Position numbers and translations under genes: made by a program | Shown: piece after piece, positions 17,332 through 26,486 of the stretch | How positions within the stretch are numbered: position 1 is the first letter of the stretch | Layout: each line of letters begins with the position of its first letter | Assembly: GCA_964550435.1 (NCBI GenBank) | Contig: CAZJZI010000006.1 | Span: 10,848 to 74,847 of the forward strand | Direction of reading: 5' to 3' | DNA: 64,000 nucleotides | Origin: UBA11400 sp964550435 | GTDB lineage: Bacteria > Bacteroidota > Rhodothermia > Balneolales > HLUCCA01 | The notes under the pieces: generated by a model | Told to the model about the DNA's origin: nothing | The model's input: the letters and a program-made list of their open reading frames with translations, nothing else | Databases searched by the model: none

Positions 17332-19419
17332 TTACTTAATGACGACAAATCGGCCTTGTTGAACTTTCCCTGTGTCTTTATCATAGACCGTGTACAGATA
17401 AAGACCGGTTGTGAGATTCTGATTGGCGCTGGTTAGCAAATCCCAAGCATGCTCTCCACCAGACATAATGCGGTTTGGTGCACTGAAATCACGGAACCAA
17501 CGTGTGTCCCCGGTGTATGTTTGTGCATCGTGATCAAGCGAAGCTACTGTCTCACCTGCAAGTGTATACACTCGGATTTCGGCTCGTTGCGGTAGATTGT
17601 AGAACATTATTCTACGATTAAATGGAGTAGAACCGTCCCATGCCGCGTTGATTCGATATGGATTCGGATACACACCTACCTGATACTCAGTTTCATCACT
17701 ATCAAAATTGGTATTTACGACAGTTCCTGGGAACACACGTACCGCATTTGCATTGATACTGGTTTCGAGGGAAGGTGTTCTGTCGTCGCCTTCGTCGAAT
17801 GCTGTTACTGAGAATAGATATTGCCAACCACTAAGCATTCCTGATATTTCGTATTTATAAGTGTACTCAACAGGATCACCTGGGAAAGTCACTGGTTGAT
17901 CGAGACGAATTTCATCAAATCCCGTGTTGAAATTGCCCCCAGTACCCGGAATGTCCCACTCCCGCAGTACCTGAGCGTTAGTTGAAATTGTCCCACGAAC
18001 GTCATCACCCAGGTTCGTTCTATATAACTTATATCCTGCGAAATCTTCTACCCGCGTGACCGGGTCAACTGAGGATTCTGAAGAGTCGTCCCAGTAAATA
18101 GTTGCTGTGCCTGCGTTTAATTCCACGCGCATGTTTGGTACTGTCGGTGGTTCCGGTACCAGGAATCTGGTACGGGTACCATCTTCATTCTCGGTTCCGT
18201 CAAATAATCTGAATGCCCAGCCTATGTTTTCAACGAGATTAGCACGGGACTCTTCATTATCAAGATCATCTACATTTGGTTCCTGAGCTGGAATTATTGA
18301 CTGAAACTGCTGGGGCATTGCAGCTGCAACAAAACTGATATAAACACTTATAGTCTCTCCGGGCACTATTTCAGGGAATGGCCCAATAGTATTTAACTGA
18401 ATGTAGTTTCCATTTGCAGAAAATCCATCGTTTCTGAGTGCCTCTCTGTTTTGTTCTAAGGGCCATTCTCCAACAAGTCTGCTGTAACGTTCAAGATCAT
18501 CATTTGGACGGGAAAAATCCCCCGCACCAGATCCAAACAACCAAAAATCAGGGTCCACTCTTGGAGGTGTCATACCCGCAGCACGTACTTCGTCAGCTCT
18601 GCGTGGATGAAACTCAACGCCACGATACTCTGTACCCAGAATTACAGAGGCTGCCTGTGTATTGATTCTTGGAAAATCCGACGACCCCCGGTCAAAAATG
18701 TACAAAGCATACTGATCATCCAGCCAGCCCATTCCACCTTTGTTGAAAAAAGCAGATCCGGTTTCGATCGTTGTAGTCACGTTTCTTACGACCATATCTG
18801 AGTAGATACCAAAGTAAAAATCTTCCCATGTATCCTGACTATTGTTCGTAATATCATAACGAACAATGGTTAAGGCCTCAGTAAAACCGAAATTCCAGTT
18901 GTAGGACTGCATTTCGATATCTGCGAACAGCGGCGTGGTGTGTCCGGCAATAGCTTGATTACCGATGGTAGTATTTCGGTCGGTGAATCTTGCAATAAGA
19001 TCCTGATGAGATACCGCAACCGGAGAGTAGTTTGGATCGTTGACTAATGATGATCGATGTAGAAACAATTGCCCATCGTTAGTGAACTCAAATCCAGCCG
19101 CACCTTGTGAGTAACCCGCCGAATTGGTCACAGCAGATGATGAGACACGAATTTCGCCATTCACATTCGCGCCAAGCCATATACCGGCTTCGAAAAGGTG
19201 TTCTGTTCCAGAACCTCTTGGATACTCCATGCTAGGCTCACCTACCGGTACATTACGCACGTTCGGGCGACCAATGGTCCCCACATTGGTGAATGATATA
19301 CCCAGGTTGCTAACTTCAACAGCTTTTCGTTCGAACACGTTTTGGGCGGATACATCAAAAAACAGAACACTTAGGGCTAATGTTAAAACCCCGGTCTTAA
19401 TCAGGTTGCTAAAACTCAT
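17332..19419 (-). CDS. Secreted protein with divergent T9SS-type C-terminus, first gene of the operon
   Basis: The 695-residue product has a signal peptide ending DVSAQ. The body contains repeated beta-rich segments such as EHLFEAGIWLGANVNGEIRVS and YNWNFGFTEALTIVRYDITNNSQDTWEDFYFGIYSD. An FnIII-like segment lies at about residues 425-540 (TATIYWDDSSES). The last ~100 residues form a T9SS or FlgD-like Ig-fold sorting domain in a variant form (VGVYPNPYRINAAWDGSTPF to GRFVVIK, with YPNPYR instead of YPNPFNP). The family recurs in Balneolota-like and Ignavibacteria-like genomes but has no assigned function that I know. It is the first gene of the operon, and its promoter must lie in the 190-bp divergent region to its right. 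Confidence 0.75.
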   Translation of the reverse strand: MSFSNLIKTGVLTLALSVLFFDVSAQNVFERKAVEVSNLGISFTNVGTIGRPNVRNVPVGEPSMEYPRGSGTEHLFEAGIWLGANVNGEIRVSSSAVTNSAGYSQGAAGFEFTNDGQLFLHRSSLVNDPNYSPVAVSHQDLIARFTDRNTTIGNQAIAGHTTPLFADIEMQSYNWNFGFTEALTIVRYDITNNSQDTWEDFYFGIYSDMVVRNVTTTIETGSAFFNKGGMGWLDDQYALYIFDRGSSDFPRINTQAASVILGTEYRGVEFHPRRADEVRAAGMTPPRVDPDFWLFGSGAGDFSRPNDDLERYSRLVGEWPLEQNREALRNDGFSANGNYIQLNTIGPFPEIVPGETISVYISFVAAAMPQQFQSIIPAQEPNVDDLDNEESRANLVENIGWAFRLFDGTENEDGTRTRFLVPEPPTVPNMRVELNAGTATIYWDDSSESSVDPVTRVEDFAGYKLYRTNLGDDVRGTISTNAQVLREWDIPGTGGNFNTGFDEIRLDQPVTFPGDPVEYTYKYEISGMLSGWQYLFSVTAFDEGDDRTPSLETSINANAVRVFPGTVVNTNFDSDETEYQVGVYPNPYRINAAWDGSTPFNRRIMFYNLPQRAEIRVYTLAGETVASLDHDAQTYTGDTRWFRDFSAPNRIMSGGEHAWDLLTSANQNLTTGLYLYTVYDKDTGKVQQGRFVVIK

Positions 19420-19442
19420 TAAATAGTTTCAATATAATTTTT

Positions 19443-19460
19443 CGTCAATATTAACTGACG
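19443..19460. promoter_or_regulatory. Near-palindrome in the divergent promoter region
   Basis: CGTCAATATTAACTGACG is an 18-bp imperfect palindrome (CGTCA/TGACG arms) 24 bp upstream of the first operon gene and about 200 bp from the divergent secreted nuclease gene. It has the size and symmetry of a dimeric-regulator operator, but no protein can be assigned to it. The rest of the 19420-19658 region is A/T-rich with no other clear signal. Confidence 0.3.
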
Positions 19461-19658
19461 AATGATTGCTTAATTTCCCCAATAATCACTGAATGATTTT
19501 GGATGTGTAAAATACTCCACATTTTTAAAAAAACGAAACTTGAATCCACTTTGATGTACCATTTTACATTGTCGTAACATTCCTCAATTGAAACGACTTT
19601 CTCGGGTCAAATGCCTATCTTTTACTACTTAAAAATGATTATTAAAGACTATTTGAAC

Positions 19659-22247
19659 ATGCGACTGCTATTATCTTTCTTATTTATTGGACTTACCAGT
19701 ATTGCTCATGCACAATTCACCGAAACATTCGATTCTCCTGCTAAAGGAAGTTACGCCGATGGAGCCGCCAGTCTGGATTCGGGGAATTGGTATTTTGCCG
19801 AATCTCTAATAGGGAATCTTGCAGCGGACCAAAAGTTTGGTTCGCATGCGGTTCGAATGGGAAGTGCGCTTCCCTCCTTTGGATCTCGTGTTCAGATGCA
19901 GTTCGATGTAACCTCTGCTGGTACTGTTGAATTTTATTACGGCAGCTACCTTACAGATGGAAACGCTGGTCGACATAGTGTGATTCAACTCCAACAATCT
20001 ACCAACGGTGGGTTTCAATGGACCAATGTGGGCGATCCCTTTACAACCTCAAATGAGTTTCGTTTGGCGCAGTTTGATGTCAATTACGACGGCAACATTC
20101 GGTTTAGGATCGTTAAGCTTGAAGGCGGATCAGTTTCTAGTCGAAATCATCGCGTCAACATAGATAATTTCGAAGTCACCGAATACATTGAATCATTTGC
20201 TGACGCACGAATTCGAATCTCTGTTGGAGAGGAAGATATCAGTACAGAGGAATCATACTCCTATGCTTTTCCTCCTTTCACTCCGGGAACATCTCGTCAA
20301 TTCGAATTAACGATAACCAATACAGGTCAGGCACCACTTATTGGTAGCACCTATATCGACCAACAAAGTGTCTTTACAATCACTGGAAACAACGAGTTTT
20401 CTTTAGAATTCCGTGAAACTGCAACAATTCGTGTTGATGCAACTGGAGAAACACCTGGAATATTTTCATCTAATTTGATTATTGACTCTAATGATGCAGC
20501 AACGCCTGAAGTCACAATCGGGTTGAATGCTGAAATTCTGGACAGGTCGCAAATAACACCTATTTCTGAAGCACGTACGCTACCTTTTGGCACTATAGTC
20601 ACTGTTACAGGCTGGGTTACAACTGCCAATGAATTTGGTGGTCCGATTTTCATTCAAGACAGAACTGGTGGCCTCGCAGTGTTTAATAATCCAATTCATA
20701 CCGCTGTTAATCGTGGAGACTCAGTCGTTGTTACCGGACCACTGACTGAATTTAATCCAACAGGACAGAATCAGGGTCAGTTCCTTCGACAAATCTCAGG
20801 CTCTGGGACTACTTTTTCTGTACATCCCGAAGGTAACAGGACCATTACACCCCGATTGATTACACTTGAACAAATGAATGCGGGATGTTGCGAATCACAA
20901 CTAATTCAGATTGAAGGTGCTGAATTTACGGTCTCAGGAAACTTCCCGACGAACACTCAGAATTTTACGATTGTACAAAACGGTGAACGTGCAGCAATCC
21001 GAATAGATACCCGATCTGACTTTGCAAATGCTCCTATTCCAGTTGGTCCAACCAACCTCATTGGCATCGTTGATCGGTTTAATGGTACCTATCAGCTTAA
21101 ACCTCGAGATACCCAAGACCTTGGTGTTGAAGCCTATGAGAATCCATTTGCAGATGTTTCCAAAGACGAAACCTTTGACATCGCTACCTGGAACATAGAA
21201 TGGTTCGGTGATACCAGCAATGGACCCGAAAATGATGCGCTTCAACTCGAGAATGTGATTCAGGTCATCGAAACCATGGATATGGACCTATACGCTTTAC
21301 AAGAAATTTCTAATCCAATACTTTTCAGAACACTCGTAGAAAGTCTTGAAAGCTATAATGGGTTCATTTCGAATTATTCTCAATCTCAAAAAGTGGCATT
21401 TTTGTATAAAACATCAACGATCGACTCAATTTCAACAGCATATGTGGCAACTTCAGGGCGATGGGCAAATGGTCGTGACCCATTTCAATTCGAGTTTGAC
21501 GCACGAATTAATGGTGAAACTCGAAGGATCAAAGCTGTCAACTTCCATGCAAAAGCTTTCGCATCTCAGCAAGACTACGATCAAAGAAGAGCTGATGCAA
21601 TTGTACTCAAGCAATATGCCGACACGCGAAAAGCCTCAGACCGAATGATTTTGATAGGTGACTACAATGACGACGTTATTGAATCTACCTGGGCTGGTTT
21701 AGTAACTCCATACGAAATGTTCAACACAGATCCCGATTACACAATAGTCACACGAACATTATCAGAACAGGGATTTACATCTTTCAGATCTGTCAGTATG
21801 ATTGACCATATCACTATAAACTCAAATCTTTTCAGTGAGCATCTCTTTGGAGCTGAACAAATAGAAAACACCGGATACATAGGAAGTTATTTGACTACCA
21901 CCTCTGACCATTATCCAGTTTGGACCCGCTTCCGATTTTCAACGTCAACCAGCATGGACGAACCTTCAATTCTTCCAGATAGAGTTGAATTGAATCAAAA
22001 CTACCCAAATCCATTTAATCCATCTACGGTTATTGGATTCTCACTTCCGACACAGGACAATGTAACCCTCGAAATCTTTGACGTTACAGGACGTATGGTC
22101 GCAAGTATCTATCGAGATCAGACTCTTGCAGCCGGATATCATACGACTACTTTCAATGCAGATGCCCTTTCATCAGGAATCTACGTTACCAGGCTTATAA
22201 CCTCAAACGGAAGTGTCTTTACAAACAAGATGGTTCTGATGAAATAA
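19659..22247 (+). CDS. T9SS-secreted endonuclease/exonuclease/phosphatase-family protein
   Basis: The product has a signal peptide (MRLLLSFLFIGLTSIAHAQ), a jelly-roll-like domain (about residues 30-175), and an Ig-like choice-of-anchor segment with an OB-like region (up to about 510). An EEP-fold domain follows (ATWNIEWFGD, LYALQEIS, AVNFHAKAF, IGDYNDD and TSDHYPVW), and a T9SS sorting domain (NQNYPNPFNPSTVIGF to TNKMVLMK) ends the chain. The EEP motifs keep the metal-binding Glu, the IGDYND Asp/Asn pair and the final SDH, so a working extracellular nuclease or phosphodiesterase is likely, for example for scavenging phosphate or nucleosides from DNA. I chose the internal ATG at 19659 because it gives a normal signal peptide; the frame is open back to 19611. 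Confidence 0.88.
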   Translation: MRLLLSFLFIGLTSIAHAQFTETFDSPAKGSYADGAASLDSGNWYFAESLIGNLAADQKFGSHAVRMGSALPSFGSRVQMQFDVTSAGTVEFYYGSYLTDGNAGRHSVIQLQQSTNGGFQWTNVGDPFTTSNEFRLAQFDVNYDGNIRFRIVKLEGGSVSSRNHRVNIDNFEVTEYIESFADARIRISVGEEDISTEESYSYAFPPFTPGTSRQFELTITNTGQAPLIGSTYIDQQSVFTITGNNEFSLEFRETATIRVDATGETPGIFSSNLIIDSNDAATPEVTIGLNAEILDRSQITPISEARTLPFGTIVTVTGWVTTANEFGGPIFIQDRTGGLAVFNNPIHTAVNRGDSVVVTGPLTEFNPTGQNQGQFLRQISGSGTTFSVHPEGNRTITPRLITLEQMNAGCCESQLIQIEGAEFTVSGNFPTNTQNFTIVQNGERAAIRIDTRSDFANAPIPVGPTNLIGIVDRFNGTYQLKPRDTQDLGVEAYENPFADVSKDETFDIATWNIEWFGDTSNGPENDALQLENVIQVIETMDMDLYALQEISNPILFRTLVESLESYNGFISNYSQSQKVAFLYKTSTIDSISTAYVATSGRWANGRDPFQFEFDARINGETRRIKAVNFHAKAFASQQDYDQRRADAIVLKQYADTRKASDRMILIGDYNDDVIESTWAGLVTPYEMFNTDPDYTIVTRTLSEQGFTSFRSVSMIDHITINSNLFSEHLFGAEQIENTGYIGSYLTTTSDHYPVWTRFRFSTSTSMDEPSILPDRVELNQNYPNPFNPSTVIGFSLPTQDNVTLEIFDVTGRMVASIYRDQTLAAGYHTTTFNADALSSGIYVTRLITSNGSVFTNKMVLMK

Positions 22248-22277
22248 GAAGTCTTTTGTAACACGCTTTACATAACT

Positions 22278-22305
22278 AAAAAAGCCCGGGAAATCGGGCT
22301 TTTTT
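22278..22305 (+). terminator. Intrinsic terminator
   Basis: The arms AAAAAAGCCCG and CGGGCTTTTTT, around a GGAAAT loop with a T-run, lie 30 bp after the secreted nuclease gene. The A-run on the other side allows it to work for purL on the minus strand as well. Confidence 0.9.
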
Positions 22306-22337
22306 GTTCTAATAATGTTTGAGTATAAACATGTTAT

Positions 22338-24575
22338 TTATTTGCTGTTCATTGCGTTTGGTATTGCTGATTCATAAATAGACTTAAGTTCAGATACCAA
22401 CATTGTTTGAACTTTTCCAATGGTAATTTTTTCACCACCAACACTACCAAGCCTATAGCAGGGCACACCAGATTTAGTAAACCATTCTTGAGTCCTGGTC
22501 ACCTCATCCTTAGATACAGATACCAAGACACCACTCTGAGCTTCACTGAACAAAGTTTCCAAGGAATAACCGCCCAGTTCATCAAGTTGAACTGTTACTC
22601 CTAGATTCCCAAAAATGGATGACTCTACCAATGATATAGCAAGCCCCCCGTCAGATATGTCGTGAGCAGACTGGACTATACCGGTTTGAATAAGTCCCAA
22701 TAGTGATTTTTGAAGTTTCTTTTCAAACTCCAAGTCCAGCTCAGGAGCATCTCCGGATGTGATTTTATGACACCAGCTTAGATATTCTGACGCACCAATT
22801 CCTTTTCTGGGTGCTCCAACATAGAAGACCACATCACCCTCCTGTTTGAATCCAGCCGTGGTAGTGTCACGCTCAATATCTTCAACGATTCCAAGCATTC
22901 CTATAGTTGGAGTTGGGAATACGGCTCCTTTGGGGTTCTCATTGTAGAAACTGACATTTCCACCAGTTACTGGTGTATCTAGTACTCGGCATGCATCGCC
23001 CATCCCACCTACTGCTTCTTTGAAAACCCAATACAATTCTGGTTTGTATGGATTCCCAAAATTCAGGCAGTTGGTAATTGCCACCGGACGCCCACCGGCA
23101 CAGACCACATTCCTTGCAGCTTCTACGACCGCTATTTGCCCACCTTTACGCGGGTTTAGGTACACGTAGCGACCATTACAATCAGTTTTAACTGCCAATC
23201 CTTTATTCGAACCTTTCAGACGAATCACGGCGGCATCTGATGGACCAGGTCCACTAACAGTATTTGTGCGTACCATGTGATCATACTGTTCGAAAACCCA
23301 TCGTTTTGATGCGATATTCGGAGATTTAAGTAAATGCTTGATTACTTCATCATAAGAACGGGTTTCATTAACGCTCGATTCATCAAAATTTTGAGTCCGA
23401 TCAAGGTATTCAGGGCGTTTGGTTTCTCGAATATAAACAGGTGCTCCACCGCCTAGTACAAGCGAATCAGCTGGTATATCGGCCTTAACTTCTCCTTCTT
23501 TAATATAGACCACGCGTTGGGTGTCTGTCACATGACCAATTACCACAGCGTTTAGATCCCATTTCTTGTAAACCTCGATAATTTCATGCTCACGACCTTT
23601 CTCAGCTACCACGAGCATTCGCTCCTGGCTCTCAGAAAGCAGTAATTCGTAAGCAGTCATACCCTCTTCGCGAGCTGGAACCTTATCAAGGTCAAGTAAC
23701 ATACCGCTTTCACCTTTAGCACTCATTTCAGAGGTCGAACAGGCAATTCCCGCGGCACCCATATCCTGCATACCAATAACGGCACCCGTTTGAAGTGCTT
23801 CAAGAGAAGCTTCGAGTAGCAATTTTTCCATGAACGGGTCACCAACCTGGACACTTGGGCGTTTTGCCTCACTTGCTTCACTAATCTCTTCTGAAGCGAA
23901 TGTAGCACCATGAATTCCATCCCTACCAGTGCTGGAGCCCACAATCAATACTGGATTTCCCAAGCCTATGGCAATTGCAGAAGCTGTTTCGCCAACTTTT
24001 ACAATACCAACACTCATGGCATTAACCAGTGGATTTCCTTCGTAACTTTCGTCGAAGCATACCTCACCAGCAACTGTAGGAACCCCGAATGCATTCCCAT
24101 AATCGGCTATACCCCGCACAACTCCATCCAGCAGATATCGAACACGAGGTGTTTCCAGAGATCCAAATCGAAGTGAATTAAGTGAAGCAATTGGTCGGGC
24201 TCCCATTGTAAAGATGTCGCGATGGATACCACCGACTCCCGTTGCAGCGCCTTGATATGGTTCAACTGCTGATGGATGATTATGACTTTCAATCTTAAAA
24301 GCGCACGCCAATCCATCGCCAATGTCCACAAGTCCGGCGTTCTCAGCACCCGCATCGACCAACAATGCACCTCCGGAGCGAGGGAGTGTTTTCAGTACTG
24401 CTATTGAATTTTTATAAGAGCAGTGTTCACTCCACATTACAGAATAAACACCCAACTCGGTAAACGTGGGAACGCGACCCAGGTAGTCTATGATTTTATT
24501 ATACTCTTCTTCGGTTAAGCCATGATCTTTTGCAAGATTCAGATCTACAACGGGTTCTGCAACCACTGATTTCAT
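22338..24575 (-). CDS. purL: Phosphoribosylformylglycinamidine synthase subunit II
   Basis: PurL catalyses the ATP- and ammonia-dependent conversion of FGAR to FGAM in purine biosynthesis. The 745-residue length is that of the small, PurS/PurQ-dependent form. Typical motifs are GRVPTFTELGVYSVMWSEHCSYKNS near residues 34-58, ESHNHPSAVEPYQGAATGVGG (about 95-115), GMQDMGAAGIACSTSEM (about 270-286), and the second AIRS-like half with GNPYKPELYWVF and AHDISDGGL. The partners PurS and PurQ are not in the window. It lies 63 bp downstream of a co-directional HAD-phosphatase gene, with which it may be co-transcribed. Identification is firm. Confidence 0.97.
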   Translation of the reverse strand: MKSVVAEPVVDLNLAKDHGLTEEEYNKIIDYLGRVPTFTELGVYSVMWSEHCSYKNSIAVLKTLPRSGGALLVDAGAENAGLVDIGDGLACAFKIESHNHPSAVEPYQGAATGVGGIHRDIFTMGARPIASLNSLRFGSLETPRVRYLLDGVVRGIADYGNAFGVPTVAGEVCFDESYEGNPLVNAMSVGIVKVGETASAIAIGLGNPVLIVGSSTGRDGIHGATFASEEISEASEAKRPSVQVGDPFMEKLLLEASLEALQTGAVIGMQDMGAAGIACSTSEMSAKGESGMLLDLDKVPAREEGMTAYELLLSESQERMLVVAEKGREHEIIEVYKKWDLNAVVIGHVTDTQRVVYIKEGEVKADIPADSLVLGGGAPVYIRETKRPEYLDRTQNFDESSVNETRSYDEVIKHLLKSPNIASKRWVFEQYDHMVRTNTVSGPGPSDAAVIRLKGSNKGLAVKTDCNGRYVYLNPRKGGQIAVVEAARNVVCAGGRPVAITNCLNFGNPYKPELYWVFKEAVGGMGDACRVLDTPVTGGNVSFYNENPKGAVFPTPTIGMLGIVEDIERDTTTAGFKQEGDVVFYVGAPRKGIGASEYLSWCHKITSGDAPELDLEFEKKLQKSLLGLIQTGIVQSAHDISDGGLAISLVESSIFGNLGVTVQLDELGGYSLETLFSEAQSGVLVSVSKDEVTRTQEWFTKSGVPCYRLGSVGGEKITIGKVQTMLVSELKSIYESAIPNAMNSK

Positions 24576-24638
24576 CAGAAATGGATTTGATGTTGGAAGT
24601 TAAAAGGTTGGATGTTCAAAGTTACGAAATGAACACGA

Positions 24639-25349
24639 CTAATTTCCCAAAGATTCAATCAAATCGGGTAATTTTGTGAAATCAGAGAACACAAAGTCTG
24701 CTTGTTTCACCTTATTCGGATCCGGATTCATATCTCTGTGGAACCATCCTGTCTTCCAGCCAAAATTCGACCCACCTATAATATCAGAAACAAAAGAATC
24801 TCCGATGTAGAGCACCTGTTCTGGGTTGCATCCCGCCTTCAATGTAGCATATTCGAAGATTTCTGTTGATGGTTTCATGTGCCCTACATCTTCAGAAATA
24901 ATATAATTCTCTCCAAACCTGTGAAGGTCAAATTTATCGGCTTTCCATCGCTGTATTTCTGAAAAACCATTCGTTAAGAATCCAATCGGATACTTTCCAG
25001 ACAACTTAATCAACACTTCTTCAGCCTCATCAACCCAGCCCCACTTCGCACGATACAGACTCATGTATGTATTTCTGATCTCAACAGGATCTGCATCAAT
25101 TGAAAACCATGCTAAAGTATCAGCAAATCGATGGTATTCCAGATACGGACGATCAATTTCACGAAGTCCATATTTATGCCAGAGTTCTACATTGATGTGA
25201 TGATATCTTTCTCGGAAGTCTTCAAGTTCGGCCTTATGAAGGACGTTATATATATCATATGTTTCGGCCAGTGCCAGTCGTTCTGCTTTTCGATGGTCAA
25301 GTATGGTGTCGTCTACGTCGAAATAGATATATTTTATGGGTGTGTTCAA
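24639..25349 (-). CDS. HAD-family hydrolase, YjjG-type pyrimidine nucleotidase
   Basis: This is a cytoplasmic HAD phosphatase of 236 residues. Motif I is FDVDDTILD (residues 9-17, Asp10 nucleophile), the helical cap lies at about 20-95, motif II is FLTNG, the Lys of motif III is in GHMKPS, and motif IV is IGDSFVSDIIGG. The combination VDDTILD, LTNGFSEIQRWK and GHMKPSTEIFEYA is characteristic of the YjjG group, which dephosphorylates noncanonical or excess nucleoside monophosphates. Its position in front of purL fits nucleotide housekeeping. The gene diverges from lemA across a 94-bp promoter region. Confidence 0.85.
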   Translation of the reverse strand: MNTPIKYIYFDVDDTILDHRKAERLALAETYDIYNVLHKAELEDFRERYHHINVELWHKYGLREIDRPYLEYHRFADTLAWFSIDADPVEIRNTYMSLYRAKWGWVDEAEEVLIKLSGKYPIGFLTNGFSEIQRWKADKFDLHRFGENYIISEDVGHMKPSTEIFEYATLKAGCNPEQVLYIGDSFVSDIIGGSNFGWKTGWFHRDMNPDPNKVKQADFVFSDFTKLPDLIESLGN

Positions 25350-25443
25350 AATATTTGGGTATGAATGATTTTATGTCACAAAGCGTTGTCAAAATCGTAT
25401 TTTGGGGACATGAAAACAACCCTGAACTTAAATCAATAATCAA

Positions 25444-26046
25444 ATGAAAGCTGTAAGACTAATTGTACTTGTACTTTTGGCAATTGTAATCATTGGAGGA
25501 ATCTCCAGTGTCATTTCACTTCAACAAAACCTGGTTCAACGCCAGGAACGTGTAAACGAAGCCTGGGGATTTGTGCAGACCCAGTATGAGCGCCGTGCTG
25601 ACCTCATTCCAAACCTGGTCGCAACCGTTCAGGGTGCAGCTAATTTTGAACGTGAAACTCTTGAAGCTGTTATTCAGGCTCGTTCTCAGGCTACCTCCAT
25701 TCAACTATCAGCAGATGCTGTAAACGACCCGGCAACTTTCCAGCGGTTCCAGCAGGCACAGGATCAGCTTAGCGGTGCCTTGTCCAGATTATTGGTCACG
25801 GTAGAACAGTATCCTGAAATTCAGGCGAATCAAAATTTTCGTGATCTACAGGTTCAACTTGAAGGTACTGAAAACAGAATATCAACCGAACGCAATCGAT
25901 ATAATACCGCAGTTCGTGAGTATAACACCGAAGTACGCGTGTTTCCAGCGAATCTTATCGCCGGATCACTCGGATTCGAGCCGTTCCCGTATTTCGAGGC
26001 ATCTGCTGGCTCTGAAGAAGCACCAACGGTTCAGTTTGGATCATGA
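25444..26046 (+). CDS. lemA: LemA-family membrane protein
   Basis: The 200-residue protein has one N-terminal transmembrane segment (LIVLVLLAIVIIGGISSVISL) followed by a long helical domain. The family signature is QRQERVNEAWGFVQTQYERRADLIPNLVATVQGAANFE, and NRYNTAVREYN near the C-terminus is also typical. LemA proteins are anchored in the cytoplasmic membrane with a four-helix domain outside; their role is poorly known but envelope-related. As in many bacteria, the gene is followed by TPM-domain genes, and its stop overlaps the next start (ATGA, 26043-26046). Confidence 0.93.
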   Translation: MKAVRLIVLVLLAIVIIGGISSVISLQQNLVQRQERVNEAWGFVQTQYERRADLIPNLVATVQGAANFERETLEAVIQARSQATSIQLSADAVNDPATFQRFQQAQDQLSGALSRLLVTVEQYPEIQANQNFRDLQVQLEGTENRISTERNRYNTAVREYNTEVRVFPANLIAGSLGFEPFPYFEASAGSEEAPTVQFGS

Positions 26047-26483
26047 AAATAGAAGACTTTTTAACTCCGGAACAGGAAAAGTTAATTGCAGATTCGATCG
26101 AACTGGCTGAAACTGGTACCACCGGTGAAATCCGAGTTCATATTGAACGTCGTTGTAAAGAAGATCCCCTACACAGGGCGATTAGCCTGTTTGGGGAACT
26201 TCGAATGCATGAGACTCAATATAAAAATGGGGTACTTATTTACATCAGTATTTCTGACCACAAATTAGCCATTTATGGAGATGAAGGGATTCATTCCATA
26301 GTTGGTAATGAGTTCTGGGATGCGGACGTTAAAATACTGATCGATCACTTTAAGAGTGGCAAATTTGCACAAGGAATCATTGAGGTTGTATCACGTGTGG
26401 GCGAGAAACTCGCAGAGCATTTTCCTGCCACTGGAGAGACCAATCCTGATGAACTTGATAATACAGTAAGCTTTGGAGATTAA
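26043..26483 (+). CDS. Small TPM-domain protein without signal peptide
   Basis: The 146-residue product is a single TPM (TLP18.3/Psb32/MOLO-1-type) domain: FLTPEQEKLIADSIELAETGTTGEIRVHIE, GVLIYISISDHKLAIYGDEGIHSIVG and FAQGIIEVVSRVGEKLAEHFP are the characteristic segments. No signal peptide or membrane segment is visible, so it is predicted to be cytoplasmic, unlike its neighbour. It overlaps lemA by 4 bp and lies 3 bp before the second TPM gene, so the three form a tight operon. TPM domains are described as phosphatase-like or as assembly factors; I would not assign an activity. Confidence 0.88.
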   Translation: MKIEDFLTPEQEKLIADSIELAETGTTGEIRVHIERRCKEDPLHRAISLFGELRMHETQYKNGVLIYISISDHKLAIYGDEGIHSIVGNEFWDADVKILIDHFKSGKFAQGIIEVVSRVGEKLAEHFPATGETNPDELDNTVSFGD

Positions 26484-26486
26484 ACC

